A stretch of DNA of 64,000 nt, taken from Fagopyrum homotropicum. Its lineage: Eukaryota > Streptophyta > Magnoliopsida > Caryophyllales > Polygonaceae. The translations under genes and the position numbers were made by a program. Of the stretch, positions 42,834-52,655 are shown piece after piece (the stretch's first letter is position 1; the number at the start of each line of letters is the position of its first letter). The stretch lies in NCBI GenBank assembly GCA_033239125.1, contig BSWB01000008.1, positions 4,742,001 through 4,806,000 on the forward strand. Direction: 5' to 3'. The notes beneath the pieces were generated by a model. It did not search any database and had not been told where the DNA came from. It saw only the letters and a list, made by a program, of their open reading frames with translations.

Positions 42834-44950
42834 CGAAGATGGAGGGGGAGCTTTTCTATAGTCTCTATCTTCGCCTTATCAACTTCGATCCCCCTATAAG
42901 AGATCAAGTGTCCTAATACAATGCCTTCTCTAACCATGAATTGACACTTCTCCCAATTAAGAACTAGGTTAGTGTCTTCACACCTTTGCAACACAAGAGA
43001 AAGGTTAGAAAGACAATTATTAAAAGAGGAACCATAAACAGAAAAATCATTCATAAAAACCTCCATGATTTCCTCAACATACTCCGAGAAGATGGCCATC
43101 ATGCACCTTTGAAAGGTGGTTGGGGCATTTCAAAGCCCGAATGGCATCCTTCTATATGCAAACGTACCCCATGGGCACGTGAATGTGGTCTTCTCTTGAT
43201 CGTCCGGATGGATCGGAATCTGAAAGAAACCACTATAACCGTCAAGATAACAGAAATAGGAGTGTTGTGCTAACCTCTCAAGCATTTGGTCTATTAGTGG
43301 TAGCGGGAAGTGATCCTTCCTCGTCGCATTGTTTAGTTTGCGGTAGTCAATGCACATCCTCCATCCAGTCACGGTTCGTGTAGGAATGAGCTCATTGTTC
43401 TTGTTAGTGATAACCGTCATTCCTCCTTTCTTCGGAACTACTTGAACGGGGCTCACCCACTTGCTATCGGAGATAGGATAGATGATACATGCGTCAAGTA
43501 ACTTAAGAATCTCCTTCTTGACAACCTCCTTCATGATCGGATTTAACCGTCGTTGAGGTTGTCGTGAAGGCTTAAAATCTTCCTCCATTAGGATCTTATG
43601 CATAGATAATGATGGTTTAATTCCTACAAGATACTCTATGGTGTATCCTAAAGCCTTTTTATGGTTCCTTAGAACAGCCATTAGTTTATCATGCTCATCT
43701 TCACTTAAGTTGGAACTAACAATTACGGGAAAAGTAGAATTAGTTCCAAGAAATGCATACCGAAGATGTGTAGGAAGTGACTTTAATTCCATTGCTATTG
43801 GTTCTTTTGATGACTCTTGAGGAGTGTCCAATGCTTCCTTAGAAGTTTCTAAGGGTGTAGGAGTGGTTGAATAAGACTCAAGAGAATTTGTGGAAAGAAC
43901 GTAATTATTCTCAGAAATTCCTTGAATTACGGCACCACTGTTACTTCCATGGCCGTGGTTTAGGGCGTGGAAGTCAATTACGGCATCACTGGTGGTTCCA
44001 CGGCCGTGGTTTTGGCCGTGTAACTTACTAGAGCTCTCAAAATAACTGGTTACGGTCATCATGGGTGAAACCACGGCCGTGGAATAGCACGACTGGCCGT
44101 GGTTCCTCACATTTTCTGACCCATCATAGAGTTTTTCAAACTCTTCTTCTTGCACTTCCTTTAGCTCCTCCAAGACTTCAATCTCCTCATTGTAATCCTC
44201 TTCCTATCCTTTTTCCATGATGCTCATGGTTATAACCTTTTGCAACAGGTTCTTGAATAGAATCGAGCTCACTTCCTCCCTAGACGTTTCTTCGTCATAG
44301 ACATTGAACATATCTTCTCCAAAAGCTGGCTCTTTCACCAATGTTGAAAGAACCAACTCGACCTTCTCTTCTCCTATGTCGAAGTCGAGTCTAGCATTCT
44401 TGCAATCCACCATACATCCGGATGTTGCAAGAAACGGTCTTCCGAGTATGATTGGGACCGGACAATCTGCAAGAATGTCAAGCACAACGAAATCTATTGG
44501 AATGTAAAACTTACCGAGCTTGACTGGGACGTCTTCAATAATACCGACGGGACGAGTTAAGGATCGATCCGCCATGTATAATGTCATCTTCACCGGTTTA
44601 GGTTCACCTAAACCGACCTTCCTACATAAAGCGAGTGGGATAATGCTAACGCTTGCTCCCAAGTCACATAAAACGTCATAAGTGACTTCTCCTACTCCAA
44701 TTGGAATGTAAAATGACCCCGGATCCTTCAGCTTTGGGGGCATCTTATCCTTCATTATTTTGATGAGCTCCGATGATTCCAAACTCATCTTGACTTCTCC
44801 AAAGTCTTCCAGCTTCCTCTTGTTAGAGAGGATCTCCTTTAAGAACTTCCTGTAAGCGGGCATACCTACAACTACATCAATGAAAGGTATATTAATGTGC
44901 AGTTTACTCATGAGTTCAAAGAACTTACCGAACTGCTTGTCTAGACGCAC
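42830..44950 (-). pseudogene. pol: Athila-E protease and reverse transcriptase (broken)
   Basis: Protease (44950-44204) has DLGASVSIIPLALCRKVGLG and VPIILGRPFLATSG. The linker (about 44173-43700) holds a palindrome cassette. RT has PKKGGMTVITNKNNELIPTR and GWRMCIDYRKLN. A TGA at 43132-43130 replaces the Cys after RRMPFGL. The active site reads FMND where FMDD is expected, so the first catalytic Asp is lost. A frameshift near 42840 separates RT from RNase H. Confidence 0.87.
43929..44105 (-). repeat. CCACGG-type cassettes in the Athila-E protease-RT linker
   Basis: The plus strand shows ATTACGGCACC, CCATGGCCGTGGTTT, GGGCGTGGAA, a repeat of this with CCACGGCCGTGG and GGCCGTGTAA, then GGTTACGGTCAT, CCACGGCCGTGGAA and GGCCGTGGTTCC. 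These are three cassettes in a row at the linker position used by A and B. Confidence 0.78.
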
Positions 44951-45013
44951 TCTCGCTCTAGATTGCGGGAATGGTAGGGGAGGTTTATAAGCTGGAAGAG
45001 GAATGTAGATGTC

Positions 45014-46842
45014 TTATTTCTCCTTCCCCTTTTCCTTCTCCTTTTCAGCTGGAACTTCAACAAACTTAGGTTGTGGGTCGGTAGTTGTCACTCCGCTCCT
45101 AGTTGTGATAGCCATCACCCTTCCCTTCGGGTTATCCTCCGTCTTTCCGGGAAGCTTTCCTTGATCTCTAGGAACTTCCTCGGCCTTGCTGAACATTTGG
45201 TTTTCTAAAGCCTTTTGAGCTTTATCAACCGTAGTGACGTAGTTCTCCAGTCCTTGAAGCTTTCCCAAGATTGTTTCCAACATGGGATCGAGCTTCTCCT
45301 TTCCCAAGATTATTTCCAACATGGGATCGGGCTTCTCCTTTCCCAAGATTGTTTCCAACATGGGATCGGGCTTCTCCGTCTTTCCGGGAAGCTTTCCTTG
45401 TTTGAATTTCCTGAAGATTGTGGTGTTAGTGAATTTCCTGAATTGGAATAATGATTACCGGAATTTTGTTGTTGGTTGGAACGCCAATTGTTGTTTGAAT
45501 TCCGATTTTTGTTCCAATTGTTATTCTGGTTGTTGTTGTTGTTCCAATTGTTCCGGCTGTTCCTGTTGGTATTCTTATTCCCTTGATAGTTGTTGTTGTT
45601 TCTTAAGTATCCAACATCTTGCTCCTTTGGCGTTTGAAGGCCAGCTCTAATGACTTCCTTCAACTCCTTGATTTCGGTATTTAGGGAAAATATTTGAGTT
45701 TGCGCAGCTTGTGTCAACTTAGCTCCCGGATCTCCTCTATTTTGATGGCTAGGATCCACCTTCCGGTGAGAATACTTCTCAATCACTTGGGCTTGCTTCT
45801 CAATGAAGTCCCAAGCATCATCTTCCCTCATGTCCATGAATGTACCACATGAAAGGGATTGGAGTTTGAATTGTGTTTCCACATCCAGCCCCTTGTAGTA
45901 TATCCCCAACAATTCTAGCTTTGAAATGCCATGGTGTGGGCAGTCCAACAATAAATCCTGAAACCTTTCCCAAGATTGAAACAAACTTTCGTTAGGCTTC
46001 ATAATGAATGCATTAATCTTACCTCTTAACTCCGCAGTCTTGGATGGCGGAAAGAACTTGGTTAAGAACTCCGAAGATAGATCCTCTCATGTGCTAAGTC
46101 TTCCGTTTGGAAGAGCTTGATACCAAGCCAAGGCTTTTTCCTTCAAAGAGAAGAATAATGGCTTGATCTTGTCTTTGTTGGTGGTGGTCTTCTTCGTCTT
46201 CATTGTCTCCATTAGAATCTCAAAATTCTATAAATGTTGATGTAGAGATTCAGCACTTGTTCCATCAAATTGATTTTGGCGAACCATAGTGATCACTTGT
46301 GGACTAAAGCTGAGTTCCTGGATATCCTCAGCTTCAAAATTCACACCTAGGTGGCGTGGTTGCTGAATCGGATTCATCATTTGTCCAAGAGTTCGTGGCT
46401 CCTCATCGACACGAGCGGCTCTCGCACCCCTAACTGGGACACGAGGATTTATGGGTGGTCTTGGATCATTCCGGACTGGATTGATTAAGGGATCGATTTC
46501 CTCTAGCGGTGGCATATCTTCATCGTACTCCTCGTCGGATGATTCAGCTTTAATGGATCTAGTTGGTTTGGCTTTCTTCTTCTTCTTCTTGGATTCATTC
46601 ATCTCTAACTTCATGTCCAGCATCATAGCTTTGAGCTCATCAATTTGGAATTTATGACGCTCCGCTTCTTCCATACGAACCTTTTCACTCAACCTAAATT
46701 GAGCTTGAGATTCCTCCAACTCTGCTTGGAGATTTCTTTCTTTGTTTTTGGCCATCTTTCTTTCTTTAGCCTTTTTCCTTAAAGTCTTTTCAAGTTCCGG
46801 ATCAAAAGGTACAAGGTCTTTGATGGATCTAGACCTGTGCAT
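45014..46842 (-). pseudogene. gag: Athila-E gag (broken)
   Basis: The start is taken at the ATG of MHRSRSIKDLVPFDPELEKT (46842), conserved with A and B. A Lys/Glu-rich coiled coil with a KKKKKK run and an acidic SSDEEYDEDMPPLEEIDP stretch come next. The capsid domain (PNESLFQSWERFQDLLLDCP) follows after stops near 46228 and 46105. The C-terminal part is very Asn-rich (NNNNQNNNWNKNRNSNNN) with no CCHC knuckle. It would have formed the particle. Confidence 0.85.
45263..45380 (-). repeat. 39-bp tandem triplication in the Athila-E gag-pol linker
   Basis: Three copies of a 39-bp unit (CCCAAGATTGTTTCCAACAT, then GGGATCGAGCTTCTCCTTT) encode a repeated 13-residue peptide of the type MLETILGKEKPDP. 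Next to it a short CCGTCTTTCCGGGAAGC duplicate of 45148-45164 appears. Expansion in whole codons keeps the frame. Confidence 0.82.
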
Positions 46843-46945
46843 ATACCTAAAAGAACCTGCGAAGAACACTCAAAAGAGATATCAAATAACAAGAGCAAAG
46901 CTCCCAAGCTCGACAATCGAGAACCGAAGTTTGGTCTTGACCAAA

Positions 46946-46963
46946 TCCCCGGCAACGGCGCCA
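46946..46963 (-). promoter_or_regulatory. Primer binding site, tRNA-Asp (Athila-E)
   Basis: TCCCCGGCAACGGCGCCA on the plus strand is identical to the Athila-B site. It lies six bases from the 5' LTR. Confidence 0.92.
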
Positions 46964-46969
46964 AAAACT

Positions 46970-48663
46970 TGTTCGCCCGAAAACGGGCGTGCAAATAAGC
47001 TTTATATTTATAAAACTGAAATAAAAGTAAGCGAACCCGCAGTGTACGGATTGGCGTAGATTAGCAAGTATTCCAGAGTATCGAACTCAGGGATTTGGTG
47101 AGTCAAATTTCAGTATCAAGTAATCAAGCAAGTAAAAGTGTAAAGCTTTGCAAATATTGGGGAAAACAGCAACCCTAAAGATCCAGGTATCTAATTGTGA
47201 CAATCGATTCAAGATATTCTATAAGTATAAGGACAAAGTCGAGAATTGCAAAGGTATACTAAAGCAAGGTAATGTACGGTGAAGTTCCAAAACCTTATAT
47301 GTCTAACCCAAAGAACACTCTCTATAAAGGTTGTTGAGGCTGCAGTATAGAAAGGATCTAAGGACAAGAATTAAACTCAAATACCCCATCCCAAGCCCAA
47401 AGGATCAAGATAAACTCAAACGGTTAAGGTTGTAACACTCAAAACCGAAATAGAGGATGTTGAGTCTCACTACTACTTAGGAAAGGCAAGCCAAAGCTAG
47501 GTTAAAGCAAATCTTTAACTTTGGATTAAAGCAAAAGCAAAGGTCGTAGATCAGGGAAAATCACGGCAGGATCTTGAGTTCCACGGCCGTGGAACCTCAA
47601 GAACAGGCCGTAATTTAGGTTCGTCGATGATATTTCTCACACTCACAGGATCCAATCAAATTGCGATCGATCTATCATCATCTAAGCCACAACTATCAAT
47701 CCTTCACCTTAGAATTGCTGAAGGGTTTTAGCCAACAATCATTTTCATGATATAAATATTCAATTTAGAAAGAAAGCAATATGAAAACCCTCGAAAACTC
47801 AATAAAAACTTAAGATCAATGTCAAATCCAAATAACAAAGCAATATGTTCAATTGGATTCAGAATATGGAATAAGAATCCTCACTATAATCTCAAGTAAA
47901 CAACGGAAAACGGTTGTCAATCGTTTCCAGAATCAAACCTAAGAAATCACAAAAATTCCGCCGCAAATAATCTTCAATCTTCAATCTTCGCCGTCGGCCT
48001 CGAAACCCTAAGCAAGGATAAGCGCGGATAGCACCCGGTAAGCGGAGATACCGAAAACTCCTTTCTCTACTCTTTTTATAGAGTGAGAACGGGTTACGAT
48101 AAAAGCCCATTTACTTTGATGATGTGGCAAATAAGATATGTCATAAGATTTTCCAAGATCACGGTCATGTAGAGCGTTCCACGGCCGTAATTTAGAGCGT
48201 GGAACCAGATTACGGTGCCATAGGATTTCCACGGCCGTGGTTTAGACCGTGTAACTCTCTGGAATGCTCCAAACTCTCTTCCACGTTCATGATGCCAAGT
48301 CCACGGCCGTGGATTAGAGCGTGGACTTCAATTTCCTTCTCCACGGCCATAATTCAGGACATGGACTTGCTTTTCCTCTTTCTTTGCCTTTGTTTCGTGC
48401 AATCCTTCATCTATGCTCCTTCCTTAGCCTCTCTAATGCATCTCCTTGTCTTCGAACATGATCAAATACTCCTTCTCTTCCATCATTTGCTCCGATTCAA
48501 GCTCTTATTCACCTATAAACAAAACAAAGCTAGTGTAGATCTCTATATCGACAAAATAGGTGAACAAGCTCACAATTGCTTCAAAACTATATCCATGTAC
48601 ACAATAATGAGGGAAAAACAACTAAAACAAGTGCCAAAAATATCATCATATTTCATGCTAATA
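46970..48663 (-). repeat. 5' LTR of Athila-E
   Basis: On the minus strand it ends CGGGCGAACA next to the PBS; its far end aligns with the CATGCTAACA end of the other LTR but reads CATGCTAATA. It has the conserved CCGTACACTGCGGGTTCGC block (47031-47049), cassettes at 47558-47618 and 48158-48363, a TATA-like CTATAAAAAG (minus strand, about 48070-48079) and the extra 112-bp segment at 47943-48054. Confidence 0.87.
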
Positions 48664-48671
48664 TTAATGCA

Positions 48672-48778
48672 CCACGCTTACTCAATGCGTGACCGTCACG
48701 GTCACGCATTCTATAACCGTGACAAGTTTACGGTTACGGAATGCGTGATCGTGACGGTCACGCATTGCGTAAGCGTGG
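48672..48778. repeat. 107-bp near-perfect palindrome at the MULE left end
   Basis: The first half begins CCACGCTTACTCAATGCGTG and the second half ends CACGCATTGCGTAAGCGTGG. The arms match over about 52 bases with few mismatches. ACCGTCACGGT is itself a smaller palindrome within the arm. The sequence could extrude as a cruciform or be copied as a hairpin RNA. Confidence 0.85.
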
Positions 48779-48876
48779 AAAATGTGACCGTTGAGATTTG
48801 AACGTTGTAATTCAAACGTTGTGTAATGTTAATAAAATTGAACGTTGTAATTTGAACGTTATTGATTTCAATCGAT

Positions 48877-48884
48877 TATATATA
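48877..48884 (+). promoter_or_regulatory. TATA box of the MULE transposase gene
   Basis: TATATATA lies about 115 bp before the ATG at 49000. Upstream, 48799-48870 holds several TTGAACGTT/AACGTT repeats that could be regulatory. Confidence 0.55.
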
Positions 48885-48999
48885 GATATTAGATAGTAAT
48901 TAATAGAAGAGGTGAATAACGCTCACAACATCTTCGAAAAAACAGCACAACTTCTTCCAAAAAACAGCTGCGAGAATGTAAACACACGAGGATGATGAG

Positions 49000-51900
49000 A
49001 TGATGATTCCGTTCGACTATACAAAATTTAGTGACTCAAACGAGTTTCTTCGACATTTAGAGGTAAGTACTTTATAACCTAAAAACATAGAAAAACTAGA
49101 AATGTTATATATAATGTATGTTTATGTTAGAAACATTAGACATAATTGTAATTCATGTTAGAAACATTTGATATAATTTATGTTTTTATGATTTGAAATT
49201 ATTGTGTTGTACCACTAGTAATCATTGGGGATTAAACCAAAAACTAGAAATCTTTTTTTTTTCTATAGAACTACGGTCTTCCGAATTATTCTCGTGACAA
49301 AGGGACTGATTATGCGCGATTGTTTGAAATTTGCGGTTTTTTCCAAGATCGCGAGACAATGGTGGATTGGGCTCGATTCATGGGAGGAACTATGAACATG
49401 GTGTTGGTTACTAGTAGGTCGTGGAAAAACTCATGGGGATTCGTTACATTTCGTTTGACATGCGAACGTTTCGGAGCCCCTCGTAAGAAGAAAAACGTTG
49501 ATCCTGATACCGAGTTGTCTTCTAGCCGAGCACACAAATCGAAGAAAGACGGATGCTGTTTTGAGCTTGAGGGCGTACAAAGCGAGGTTGAGAAATGGAC
49601 ATTGCATGTTATAAGCGGAGTGCACAATCATACACTTTCCGAGTAGTTAAAGGGACACAAATATGCCGGCCGATTGAATGAGAAACAATTTCAAAGGGTG
49701 GGACGTGAGCTTGGGTTGGGTTTCAAGACGAAAAATATTTTGAAGTAAAAAAAAAATTAGATAATCCCTACAAAGTCAACACAATAGCACAAATATACAA
49801 TGTTGGACTGAAGATTAGGAAGCTACAAGCCGAAGGGAGAAGTCTTCTCCAACAAGCACTACATATGTTAGAGCAACGTCGTTATTACGTCAATGTGAGA
49901 AGATGCTCGGAAACGGAAGAAATTTGAGATTTTTTCATCATGCATCCGGATTCAAGACATATCCTCATCTTATTTCCTTATGTCATCATAATGGACACGA
50001 CGTACAAGACGAACGAGTAAGTTTTATTATACATGTTTTTACGACTCTTTATATATTTCATGCACTTTTGGTATGAAGTCGAACAAAACTCTTAGTATCC
50101 CCTTTATAGGTACAAGATGCCGTTGTTAGAGAATGTCGGTATCACTAGCACTAAGTTGACGTTTGCAATAGCATTTGTTTTCATGGCCAAGGAAAACGTC
50201 AATCACTACGAGTAGGCATTATGGAGACTCCGGCATGTGTGCGGAAATGTTACACTGGGGTTGATTGTGACGGACAGAGAGCTAAGACTCATAAGTGCAC
50301 TGGGTGTTGTTTTTCCATATGTGAAACACATGATTTGCACATTTCATCTAAAGTGCAACATTCAACATAGATCTTGGGCGGTGACACGGTCAAAGGAATT
50401 ACAAGCAGTTTTTGCATCACACTACCATGCTCTTATTGAACTAGATCTCCTAAGAGTTACGAGCGGCATTTGGGTGAGATGAAAGTGCATTGGCAAGGTT
50501 ATCCGAGGTTGATGGAGTATTTGGAAACTACATGGCTAATCCCATACAAGGAAGCAATTGTTCGATATTGGTGTGACTCGCATCTTCACTTTGGCACGAG
50601 GACAACCAATGCGTAAGAACTTATTCTTATATTTTTTACACTTGTTTTCTAGTAATCATAGTGTTATAGTATATTGAATTGATATTGGTTGTTAGGTGTG
50701 ATTCCACACACTCATTGTTGAAGGATGGATTGCGTTCTACCGTACAAGGATTTCAGTTGGTGATGGAGAACATTGACTTGATGGTAAATGACCAGATTGA
50801 TCAGATTCAAGCCTCAATAGAGATGTCACACGAGAGGATGTTATTGGATGTGCGGGTGCCTATATTTGATTTGCTCCGAAACAAAGTAAGCAACGAGTGC
50901 TTCTTGATATTGTTGGAGATTTACGAGAAGGAAAAGCAAATTAGGAGCTTGACAACATGTAAGGATTCATATTGTAGGGAAGCTCATGGGTTGCCTTGTA
51001 CGCACGAGTTCTTTATAATGAGGGTTTGGGAGCCAATACATTTGGATCAGATTCATCCTTATTGGAAGCAAGTACAATGGGCAAGAGTGGATCCGGCGCT
51101 AGAAGATGATGTTGTCCATATTGAGTCATACATGTAATCACTCAATGACTTTAGGGAGCGATTGGGCAAGAAATTGTTAAGTAGAGATTAGCTTGAGTCG
51201 ATGACTTCATCATATGAGGATATTAGACATCTGAGATGTTCAACATTGAGAGTACCAGAGCAGAAAGTTAGAACTGAAGGAAGACTACCAAAGTATGGAA
51301 TTCTTTCAACAAGGAGAGAACCAAGTGGGTTCGAATATGGTTTTGGATTGGCACGTCCACGTCCTCGAGGTCGTCCACCAAAAGCAAGTCAACATGCGAA
51401 AGTTAAGGTTGACGAGGCCGAGTTTGAAGAGGCCGAACTTGGAATTAAGGTTGAGGAGGCTGAGCCACGTGTTAAGAAAATCACCTCCCAACATTCTAAG
51501 AACTATTGGTTCAAGAGTGATCAGATGCAGAAGTTCATGAAACCCTTCATCCTTTCAGCCTATGATGTTAAAGGAGATGGACAATGTGGATTTAGAGCCT
51601 TTGTCATGGTTTTGGGATTCTTGGAAGAAGATTACTTGATTGTTAGAAAGGAATTGGCTACAGAGATATTCATGAGAAAGGACTTCTACGCACAAGTAAG
51701 TATTTCTTTTCTTTGCTTAACCATTGTTTGTTGATAAAATGAAAACAACTTGTTCACTTTTAATTGTTTTTTTTTCAACAGTCGGGTATACGATGGACAG
51801 TTGATGAAGTTATCCAGACCACTTTCTGGATTGATCCTATACCTTGTGGGCCGGAGAATTGGATGAAGTGTCCACTTGTTTACACGGCAGCAACGACATA

Positions 51901-52261
51901 TTACCGTTGCCCAGTGGTTATACTTGGATCAAGTCCCGATACATGTTTACCAATTGTTACAATGGTTGAGGACCAAGAACCCCCACGGAGATTCATGCAA
52001 TCGTGTGGGTTGATGGTAATCACTTTGTAGGTGTAAGTTTTCTTTTTGTACCTCTTATATCTCCTTCATTATATTTTATTCAAGAATGACAAAAAAAGGT
52101 AATCACTTTTTTATTTGTCATTCACTTCTTCTTAGGTTTGGATCAAACCCGACTCTCCATTATCACCTTTGACCATAACATGGAGGCGTGGACATGATTC
52201 TAGCGTTGATGGATGGGATGCACCCTTCCGTGATAGATTCAATTTGTTCGATGAACTCTAG
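49000..52261 (+). pseudogene. MULE transposase: FAR1 DNA-binding, MULE catalytic, SWIM and OTU domains
   Basis: Exon 1 (49000-49062, MMIPFDYTKFSDSNEFLRHL) joins exon 2 at 49269 across a GT-AG intron. Exon 2 holds a FAR1-type zinc-binding region ending HVISGVHNHTLSE. A TAG at 49644 interrupts it. The catalytic region has MDTTYKTN, an intron from about 50018 to 50109 and YKMPLLENVGITSTKLTFAI, with a TAG for Trp at about 50212, then LIVTDRELRLISAL. A SWIM-like CKDSYCREAHGLPCTHEF lies near 50960-51010. After an RGRP hook comes an OTU cysteine-protease domain: DVKGDGQCGFRAF with the catalytic Cys near 51583, and WVDGNHFVGV with the catalytic His near 52015 after another intron. It ends RFNLFDEL at 52261. 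FAR1-type MULE transposases bind the element ends and cut them out; the OTU part could trim ubiquitin. Confidence 0.82.
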
Positions 52262-52655
52262 CACAAAGAGTGTCCTAGAAAAGTGACAATCAATCTCTCC
52301 TCTTCTTCTTCTTAGGTTATATGTACTTCATGGAAGCTTGGTTTGTTGTTATTTTCATTGTTGTCGGTTTATATGTAATTCATGGAAATGTTACATTTTG
52401 TTGCTAGAAACATCTTATATAATTTGTGTTTGTTGTTATTTTCATTTGTTTACAACGTTTAGAGCAACTATTACTCTTTTTCCTTTAAGTGTCACTACCC
52501 TAATCAAACGATAAGAAGCAGCATTGATGAAGAGAGTATATAACTTTAAAAAACAAGACATAAGCAAAAGGTAAAGTATAGAATATGTACAGCAAAAGGT
52601 AATGTATAGAATATGTACAACAAAAGGTAAAGTACAGAATAACACATAACACAAA
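52262..52655. other. Spacer between the convergent MULE genes
   Basis: AT-rich sequence with a repeated AAAGGTAA(A/T)GTA(T/C)AGAAT word (about 52568-52640). No gene is seen; the minus-strand frame at 52442-52729 looks spurious. Confidence 0.55.

Larger units (their letters stand above)
35693..48663 (-). mobile_element. Athila-E, Ty3/gypsy element with an extra Athila-type ORF
   Basis: On the minus strand: 5' LTR (46970-48663), tRNA-Asp PBS, gag, protease, RT/RNase H, integrase, a third ORF region (38538-40059), a 3' UTR and the 3' LTR (35693-37176, outer end lost). It is about 13 kb. Protein sequence and LTRs are well diverged from A and B, yet it uses the same CCACGGCCGTGG palindrome word as B. 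It has many stops, frameshifts and active-site changes, so it is older. No target duplication can be read: the left end is replaced and the right end abuts the MULE. Confidence 0.88.
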
